A stretch of DNA of 18,809 nucleotides from Bacteroidales bacterium UBA3754 (lineage in GTDB: Bacteria; Bacteroidota; Bacteroidia; Bacteroidales; UBA1715), in NCBI GenBank assembly GCA_002371705.1, contig DFGI01000005.1, positions 1 to 18,809 of the forward strand. The letters run 5' to 3'. The position numbers and the translations under genes were made by a program. This document shows positions 13,750-18,809 of this stretch, one piece after another (position 1 is the first letter of the stretch; every line of letters starts with the position of its first letter). The notes under the pieces are model-generated. The model searched no databases. It was not told the DNA's origin and saw only the letters and a list, made by a program, of their open reading frames with translations.

Positions 13750-14793
13750 TTAACTTTCTACTTCGAAGAACACTTTATAAAAACTTTTTCCTTTATTTTC
13801 GTCGTAGCCCCGTTCAAGGTATTCTGGACGGGAATGTACGTAGATGTGAAAATTCTTGTCGAGTTTGATAACGCTGCGCAAATATTTTTTCGATTTTTTT
13901 ACTGCGATTTCGTCAATGTTGAACGATGATGGCGCTTCCACGTCGAATTGGTTTCGGTAGCGTTGTTTGAAATTATCGAATTGTTCTATAACGTGTTCGT
14001 TTCCAATGATTTCTTTGTTGAATTGGTCGGCGTTGAATGTCGGATTTGTTTGGAAATAGTTCAGTGAATTTTGCAAAAATCGAATTCGTTCCTCATTTTT
14101 GATGTTTTCGTCCTGCGCCAGACATTCGTCGTTGAATTCCTTACAGATTTTTAAAAATGATTCTGTGTTAAAGTATTCGTTTTCAATAACTTTCGCTTCC
14201 AAAAATTTATCAATCCAATATACATTGTCGCCTTTGCTGGAATCGTGTGCTTTCAGTAAATAGCCGTATTCTTCGTCAATGTTGAAGATGATGCAGCCTT
14301 TGTCGAGTTTTTTGAGGCTGATGCCGCAGTCTGCCTGAAAATTCACTTCGTTTTCGTTTTGCAGAATCTTCAGGAACGTTTCCTTGTGTTCCGATTTGAA
14401 AATTCCGATAGCGTCAACGGTTTGGTCATCGACTTGGCAGTTTGAGAAATGCACCACATAGAATTCACTGCGCGTTTCGTCGGTTTCGTCAAGAATATCA
14501 TAGAGAGCTTCGGCAAGACGAATTGACGATTCGTAGAATTTGCTTTTATCTTTGAAAACTTGGGAAATCTCGTTTGCCACTGCCGCATTGTTGTCCTTAA
14601 AACGGTATAAATCAGGTGATTTGAGAGCAAGCGAAAAATACGTGTTCAAAATCATCTGCGTTTGCTCGTCAATAAATTGGATTTCGTGCTTCGAGTAGAA
14701 GTTTTCACGCATGGAATCGCCTTCTTGAGCCGCTTTCATTCCGATTTTGTGAATGACTATCGAGTCTATTGTTGATTGTTCAAATTGTATCAT
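13750..14793 (-). CDS. 37-kDa nucleoid-associated protein (NdpA/YejK family)
   Basis: A 347-aa protein of the NA37 family (PF04245), abundant DNA-associated proteins whose exact role is unclear. Recognised from MIQFEQSTIDSIVIHKIG at the N-terminus, YVVHFSNCQVDDQTVDAIGIFKSE in the first third, IIFNIDEEYGYLLKAHDSSK with YWIDKFLEA in the middle, and the helical region with FIQFDNFKQRY-like EQFDNFKQRYRNQF toward the end. No signal peptide or membrane segment. The frame could extend to 14832, but a strong promoter lies inside that extension, so ATG 14793 is chosen. It is divergent from the GH94 gene and ends 12 bases before the -7 box of the ftsK operon. Confidence 0.85.
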   Translation of the reverse strand: MIQFEQSTIDSIVIHKIGMKAAQEGDSMRENFYSKHEIQFIDEQTQMILNTYFSLALKSPDLYRFKDNNAAVANEISQVFKDKSKFYESSIRLAEALYDILDETDETRSEFYVVHFSNCQVDDQTVDAIGIFKSEHKETFLKILQNENEVNFQADCGISLKKLDKGCIIFNIDEEYGYLLKAHDSSKGDNVYWIDKFLEAKVIENEYFNTESFLKICKEFNDECLAQDENIKNEERIRFLQNSLNYFQTNPTFNADQFNKEIIGNEHVIEQFDNFKQRYRNQFDVEAPSSFNIDEIAVKKSKKYLRSVIKLDKNFHIYVHSRPEYLERGYDENKGKSFYKVFFEVES

Positions 14794-14811
14794 ACCTCTT
14801 AAAATATGCAA

Positions 14812-14843
14812 CAAAAGTAGTATTTCGGTCACTTATTTACAAA
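14812..14843 (-). promoter_or_regulatory. Consensus promoter of the nucleoid protein gene
   Basis: On the minus strand TTTG (14843-14840), a 20-nt spacer and TACTTTTG (14819-14812): both boxes match the Bacteroidetes consensus exactly. The ATG at 14793 is 18 nt downstream. Confidence 0.75.
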
Positions 14844-14900
14844 TAAAGATATTAACCATAATATTTTCGTCCGTTCCGTTAGTTTTATCGGAATAATTCA

Positions 14901-14908
14901 TAAATTTG
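14901..14908 (+). promoter_or_regulatory. -7 box of the GH94 phosphorylase gene
   Basis: TAAATTTG, a perfect TAnnTTTG, 36 nt before the ATG at 14945. The -33 region (TTAGTTTTA near 14879) is only a weak match. It faces away from the nucleoid-gene promoter in the same 151-bp gap. Confidence 0.5.
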
Positions 14909-14944
14909 TGAACTTTTTAATAACAAGTAAAACTAAATTTTTCT

Positions 14945-17329
14945 ATGCAGTACGGATATTTTGATGACGAAAGGAAAGAGTACGTTGTTACTCGTCCCGA
15001 CACTCCTCGCTCGTGGAGTAACTATTTAGGAGACGTAACCTATGGTGCGTTGATTACAAACAATGCAGGTGGATACAGTTTCTACAAATCGGCAGCTCAA
15101 GGTCGTTTTATGCGTTTCCGTCCAAACACAATCCCTATGGACCAACCAGGACGCTACGTATATGTTCGCGACAACGACAGCAAGGATTACTGGAGCACCG
15201 CTTGGCAACCTGTAAGCAAGTCGCTGAAAGAATACAAGACAACCTGCCGTCACGGTAGCGCGTATTCAATCATCGAGTCAGAATATTCCGACATTCTTAT
15301 GAAATCAACGTATTTCGTGCCACTTGGCAAACAATACGAATGTTGGATGGTGAAACTTACCAACAATAGCAAAAAAACTCGTAAGTTGAGCTTGTTCACC
15401 TACGTTGAGTACGCAAGCCACTGGCAATTGTGGATGGACCTTATCAATCTTCAATATACACAATATATTATGAAGATGACTTACAAGGACGGCATCATCA
15501 ATCACTGTATCAATCCTCATTTGGACATTGAAGAAAAGATTGACGCAGGTCAGAAGAATACGTTCATCACAATGGTTGGTACCGAAGTTACTGGCTTCGA
15601 CACCGACCGTGAGAAATTCATCGGTCCTTACCGTTCATACAACAATCCGCTGGTTGTTGAACAAGGAAAATGTAACGGCTCTTTGGCTGAAGGCGACAAC
15701 GGTTGCGGTACATTGCAAACTGACATTACTTTGAAAGCTGGCGAATCGAAAGAATTCGTTGTGATTATGGGTATTGGTCAGGGTTCAAAACAAGGTAAGA
15801 AAGCTCAGAAAGAAATTCCTTCATACGCTGTTGCAGAAAAGGAATTCAACAAATTGGTTGACTACTGGCACAACCGTATCCAAGGTATGACAGTGAACAC
15901 TCCTGATGCTGAATTCAACAGCCAAATCAATATGTGGAGTCCGTTCAACTGTTTGATGACATACTCTTGGAGCCGTGCCGCAAGTCTTGTATATAGCGGC
16001 GAACGCGACGGTCTTGGCTACCGCGATACGGTACAAGATATGCTTGGCGTGCTTCCTGTTATCAACGGCGAAGTGAAAGAACGTCTTGAATTGATGATTA
16101 CCGGTCAGGAATCAAACGGTGGTGCTATGCCGGTTGTAAAACCATTCGACCACACTCCAGGCAAAATGCCTAAGACAGCCGACGAAGATTATCGTTCCGA
16201 CGACTGTATGTGGTTGTTCAACACAATTCCTGCATATATCAAGGAAACTGGCGATTTGAAGTTCTACGACAAAGTGCTTCCATATTCTGATAAAGGCGAG
16301 GCAACTGTGCTTGGTCACTTGCGTCGTGCAATTGAGTTCAACCTTGAACGCGAAGGTGCTCACGGACTTCCTTGCGGTTTGAAAGCCGACTGGAACGACT
16401 GTTTGGTACTTGGTCAAAAAGGTGAAACTACATTCGTGGCATTCCAGTTACGTTATGCGTTGAAGACATACGCTGAAATCTGCGAAATGAAGAAATTGCC
16501 AAAAGAAGTAGAATGGGCAAACAAAGAAATGAAGAAACTTGATGAAACTATAGAAAAATATGCTTGGGATGGCGAATGGTTTGTTCGTGCATACAACGAA
16601 GCAGGTGAAGTATATGGTTCAAAAAATAGCGCAGAAGGTCAAATTTGGTTGAACCCACAATCTTGGTCTGTATATAGTGGTTATGCAACAGGTAAGAGAG
16701 CAGATGTTGTTTTGAACTCTGTTAAGAAAAAACTTGCTACAGAACACGGTGTTATGTTGGTTACAAAACCATACATCAAGACAGATTTGTCAGCTATCAA
16801 GGCTCCATTGTTCTTGCCAGGTATGAAAGAAAACGGTGCTATTTTCCAACATCCACAAGGTTGGATTGTAATTGCCGAGACATTGCGTGGCAACGGAGAA
16901 AACGCATATAAATATTTCCGTGCATATATGCCAGCAGCATACAACACGAAAGCTGAAATCCGTGAAATTGAGCCATACGTTTATGCACAGTCAACAAACA
17001 GTAAGTTCAACACCCGTTTCGGTGCGTCCCGTCTTCCTTGGTTGACAGGTGCCGCAACGTGGTCGTACTACGCTGCCACTAACCACATTATGGGGGTTCA
17101 GCCAGACTACGATGGCTTGGTAATTGACCCATGCGTTCCAAAAGATTGGAAAAAATTCGGCATGACACGTCGTTTCCGTGGCAAAATGCTTGACATTCAA
17201 GTAAAGAACCCGAAAGGCGTACAGAAAGGTGTTAAGTCAATCACTATCAACGGTGTTGCAATCAAAGGAAACAAGATTCCTTTGAGCAAAATCAAAGCAC
17301 AAAATACTGTTGAAGTTGTGATGGGATAA
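14945..17329 (+). CDS. GH94 beta-glycoside phosphorylase (cellobiose/diacetylchitobiose type)
   Basis: A 794-aa cytoplasmic enzyme (no signal peptide) that should split a beta-linked disaccharide with phosphate, giving a sugar-1-phosphate and a free sugar. The N-terminal beta-sandwich holds MQYGYFDDERKEYVVTRPDT, NYLGDVTYGALITNNAGGYSF, RFRPNTIP and DYWSTAWQPV, all GH94 hallmarks. The (alpha/alpha)6 barrel has ERDGLGYRDTVQDMLGVLP and KADWNDCL (480-487), which contains the catalytic acid. GMKENGAIFQHPQGW, EPYVYAQ, LPWLTGAATW and GVQPDYDGLVIDPCVP near the end bind phosphate and close the fold. Length is close to chitobiose phosphorylase; GFDTDREKFIGPYRS is cellobiose-phosphorylase-like, so specificity is open. 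Codons lean to C-ending forms (AAC, GAC, TAC, TTC, CGT) unlike neighbouring genes, suggesting high expression. Confidence 0.92.
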   Translation: MQYGYFDDERKEYVVTRPDTPRSWSNYLGDVTYGALITNNAGGYSFYKSAAQGRFMRFRPNTIPMDQPGRYVYVRDNDSKDYWSTAWQPVSKSLKEYKTTCRHGSAYSIIESEYSDILMKSTYFVPLGKQYECWMVKLTNNSKKTRKLSLFTYVEYASHWQLWMDLINLQYTQYIMKMTYKDGIINHCINPHLDIEEKIDAGQKNTFITMVGTEVTGFDTDREKFIGPYRSYNNPLVVEQGKCNGSLAEGDNGCGTLQTDITLKAGESKEFVVIMGIGQGSKQGKKAQKEIPSYAVAEKEFNKLVDYWHNRIQGMTVNTPDAEFNSQINMWSPFNCLMTYSWSRAASLVYSGERDGLGYRDTVQDMLGVLPVINGEVKERLELMITGQESNGGAMPVVKPFDHTPGKMPKTADEDYRSDDCMWLFNTIPAYIKETGDLKFYDKVLPYSDKGEATVLGHLRRAIEFNLEREGAHGLPCGLKADWNDCLVLGQKGETTFVAFQLRYALKTYAEICEMKKLPKEVEWANKEMKKLDETIEKYAWDGEWFVRAYNEAGEVYGSKNSAEGQIWLNPQSWSVYSGYATGKRADVVLNSVKKKLATEHGVMLVTKPYIKTDLSAIKAPLFLPGMKENGAIFQHPQGWIVIAETLRGNGENAYKYFRAYMPAAYNTKAEIREIEPYVYAQSTNSKFNTRFGASRLPWLTGAATWSYYAATNHIMGVQPDYDGLVIDPCVPKDWKKFGMTRRFRGKMLDIQVKNPKGVQKGVKSITINGVAIKGNKIPLSKIKAQNTVEVVMG

Positions 17330-17349
17330 GAGTAATCTGAATTCTATGT

Positions 17350-17387
17350 AAAAAATCCGTTGGAGTTGCTCTGACGGATTTTTTTGT
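17350..17387 (+). terminator. Rho-independent terminator after the GH94 gene
   Basis: AAAAAATCCGT (17350-17360) pairs with ACGGATTTTTT (17374-17384), the inner GAG/CTC extends the stem, and a T-rich tract follows. It lies about 20 nt after the stop. Confidence 0.88.
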
Positions 17388-17418
17388 TTTAGAATTATCC
17401 CTTTAATCTTTCAGAAAT

Positions 17419-17587
17419 TTGTTCCATTTCTTTCGGCGGCGAAAGAATTTTGCGATTAAGTGAGAGCAAAGAAAATGTATTTTCTTTGCCGAACGTGAGC
17501 AAAATGCCAAAAGGAAACGGAACCCAAAGAAAGGCCGCCGACGGACCCGCTCGGCTAAAAATCAACTGCGTACCACTAAAGGCGTTG
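17419..17587 (-). repeat. Second, rearranged copy of the 3115-3412 repeat family
   Basis: Positions 17420-17447 repeat the terminal motif TGTTCCATTTCTTTCGGCGG and on to GAAAGAA. Positions 17517-17587 match the reverse complement of 3313-3383 with one difference in 71 bases. Between them sits a 69-bp insert (17448-17516) absent from the first copy, itself containing a 10-bp palindrome, GCAAAGAAAA / TTTTCTTTGC. The match ends at GGCGTTG, so this copy is truncated and lacks the other terminal repeat. A 60-codon open frame across it is probably spurious. It lies between the GH94 and Lrp terminators. Confidence 0.75.
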
Positions 17588-17592
17588 CACAC

Positions 17593-17623
17593 AAAAATAG
17601 CCATCCAAATCGAATGGCTATTT
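17593..17623 (-). terminator. Terminator of the Lrp/AsnC regulator gene
   Basis: On the minus strand AAATAGCCAT (17623-17614) pairs with ATGGCTATTT (17604-17595), followed by TTGTGT. It is about 20 nt after the regulator's stop codon. Confidence 0.75.
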
Positions 17624-17644
17624 AATTTATAATGTATGAATAGT

Positions 17645-18103
17645 TTATTCTATACTTACTTGTCGTAAAATTGGTTGTTCGAGTGAGATGAACGTTTCGG
17701 TGCTTGCAACGCCAGGAATTTGTTGCACTTGGTTGCTCAGTATTTGCATTAAATGACTGTTGTCTTTGGCATATATTTTCATTAGCAGACCTAAATTTCC
17801 TGTAGTGTAGTGGCATTCCACGATTTCCTTGATTTTTTTCAATTCTTCCAATACACTTCGATACACACCACCTTTCTCGAAATGTACGCCAACGTATGCG
17901 CAAGTGGTGTAACCCAAAGCGGTTTCGTTCATTAAATAACAAGAGCCTTTTATTAATCCTGAATCCTCCAATTTGCTGACTCTCTGGTGTATAGCAGCTC
18001 CAGAAATGCCACAATTACGAGCTATTTCAAGAAATGGGATTCTTGCGTCGGAGGACAATAATTTTAATATCTTTTTGTCGATTTCGTCAATCTGCACAGC
18101 CAT
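17645..18103 (-). CDS. Lrp/AsnC family transcriptional regulator
   Basis: A 152-aa DNA-binding protein of the feast/famine family, typically responding to an amino acid and forming octamers. Residues 5-60 form the AsnC-type winged helix-turn-helix (DEIDKKILKLLSSDARIPFL, then IARNCGISGAAIHQRVSKLE and GLIKG). Residues 68-145 are the RAM effector-binding domain (AYVGVHFEKGG, VECHYTTGNLGLLMKIYAKD, IPGVASTETFISLE). Length is normal. The target and ligand cannot be told from sequence. It has its own -7 box and terminator, and shares an 84-bp divergent intergenic region with the ABC ATPase gene, so it could act there, although no operator was identified. Confidence 0.94.
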   Translation of the reverse strand: MAVQIDEIDKKILKLLSSDARIPFLEIARNCGISGAAIHQRVSKLEDSGLIKGSCYLMNETALGYTTCAYVGVHFEKGGVYRSVLEELKKIKEIVECHYTTGNLGLLMKIYAKDNSHLMQILSNQVQQIPGVASTETFISLEQPILRQVSIE

Positions 18104-18122
18104 TTTGTAAAATTTTAGAACA

Positions 18123-18130
18123 CAAATGTA
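18123..18130 (-). promoter_or_regulatory. -7 box of the Lrp/AsnC gene
   Basis: TACATTTG on the minus strand, a perfect TAnnTTTG, 19 nt before the regulator ATG. The -33 box is not clear. Confidence 0.5.
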
Positions 18131-18187
18131 ACAAATTTCTTAATAGGTAGGATTAATGCGGAAAAATTTCTAATTTTACGTTTGATT

Positions 18188-18809
18188 ATGTCAGACATAG
18201 CAATAAAAATAGAAAACGTTTCCAAGCAATACCGTTTAGGTCTTGTCTCCACTGGCACGTTGTCGCACGACTTGAATCGTTGGTGGGCTACGAAGGTTAT
18301 GCGCAAGGAAGATCCCTATCTGAAGATTGGCGAGGTGAACGACCGTACCACGAAGGGTTCTTCCGATTACGTGTGGGCGTTGAAGGACATAAATATGGAG
18401 ATAAAACAGGGCGATGTGGTGGGAATCATAGGCAAGAACGGTGCGGGAAAATCCACGTTGCTGAAACTGCTCTCGCGGGTGACTGCTCCTACAACTGGCA
18501 CAATTTCGTACAAAGGTCGTATTGCTTCGTTGCTTGAAGTCGGCACTGGTTTTCATCCTGAACTTACTGGTCGGGAAAATATTTATATGAACGGAGCCAT
18601 TATGGGTATGAGCAAGGCGGAAATTACCCGTAAACTTGATGAGATTGTTGACTTTTCAGGTTGCGAACGTTATCTTGATACCCCGGTGAAGCGGTATTCC
18701 AGCGGTATGACCGTGCGTTTGGGCTTTGCCATTGCCGCCCACATAGAACCCGATATCCTTGTGGTTGACGAAGTTCTTGCCGTTGGCGATGCCGAATTCC
18801 AGAAAAAAG
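18188..18809 (+). CDS. ABC transporter ATPase, polysaccharide-export (Wzt/TagH) type, partial
   Basis: The first 207 residues of an ABC ATPase cut by the right edge. Walker A GKNGAGKST (82-90), Q-loop region near ASLLEVGTGFHPELTGRENI (113-132), signature YSSGM (170-174) and Walker B ILVVDE (190-195) with D-loop VGD are all intact. The sequence LLEVGTGFHPELTGRENIY, the signature YSSGMTVRLGFAIA and the VDEVLAVGDAEFQKK ending are characteristic of ATPases that export O-antigen, capsule or teichoic-acid chains. An insert of about 25 residues (TLSHDLNRWWATKVMRK and on) before the core is common in this subgroup. A permease and glycosyltransferase genes would be expected further right. The start is ATG 18188, giving the usual IKIENVSKQYR. 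Confidence 0.92.
   Translation, partial: MSDIAIKIENVSKQYRLGLVSTGTLSHDLNRWWATKVMRKEDPYLKIGEVNDRTTKGSSDYVWALKDINMEIKQGDVVGIIGKNGAGKSTLLKLLSRVTAPTTGTISYKGRIASLLEVGTGFHPELTGRENIYMNGAIMGMSKAEITRKLDEIVDFSGCERYLDTPVKRYSSGMTVRLGFAIAAHIEPDILVVDEVLAVGDAEFQKK

Noticed and set aside
17450..17632. 60-codon plus-strand frame
   Set aside because: It runs through the repeat element and the Lrp terminator; the protein is just the translated repeat.

Overview
The window looks like a chromosomal segment of a Bacteroidota bacterium, most likely Bacteroidales. The signs are low-to-moderate GC, many promoter boxes of the Bacteroidetes type (TAnnTTTG at -7, sometimes with TTTG near -33), and gene families and orders typical of that phylum: surE / small membrane protein / lpxB, ftsK next to a LolA-like gene, a TnpR-like 'pRiA4b ORF-3' protein beside miaA, and an NdpA-like nucleoid protein. 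Two remnants of type IX secretion C-terminal sorting domains point the same way. No rRNA, tRNA, CRISPR array or intact transposase was seen.

Layout. 1-662 (minus): 5' part of a MacA/RND-type efflux adaptor, running off the left edge. 663-1847: accessory stretch with a decayed outer-membrane-protein-like gene, a small coiled-coil protein gene with its own promoter and terminator, and a short decayed duplicate of the adaptor's 5' end. 1848-3095 (plus): exported serine hydrolase of the beta-lactamase/PBP fold. 3115-3412: a 298-bp non-coding element with perfect 23-bp terminal inverted repeats. 3466-7066 (plus): surE, a three-helix membrane protein gene and lpxB. The last two are now separated by about 1.4 kb holding a broken RhuM-family gene bracketed by two orphan type IX sorting-signal tails, each followed by a short REP-like palindrome.

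7063-13710 (minus) is a tight six-gene operon, read as lipoprotein, ftsK, lolA-like, luxC-like acyl-CoA reductase homologue, TnpR-like protein, miaA. Four-base or single-base start/stop overlaps join several of them. It converges on lpxB with a 4-nt overlap. 13750-14793 (minus) is an NdpA-like nucleoid gene. Divergent from it is a large GH94 disaccharide phosphorylase gene (14945-17329), ending in a clear terminator. 17418-17587 is a second, inverted and rearranged copy of the repeat family seen at 3115-3412. Then come an Lrp/AsnC regulator (17645-18103, minus) and, divergently, the start of an ABC-transporter ATPase gene of the polysaccharide-export (Wzt) type, cut by the right edge.

Most of the window is envelope and housekeeping biology: lipid A synthesis, lipoprotein sorting, chromosome segregation, tRNA modification, efflux and sugar phosphorolysis. 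I found no convincing new multi-gene system. The points most worth a second look are the dispersed inverted-repeat elements, the pair of orphan sorting-signal tails around the broken RhuM gene, and a LuxC-like protein that appears to have lost its catalytic cysteine inside an otherwise intact operon.
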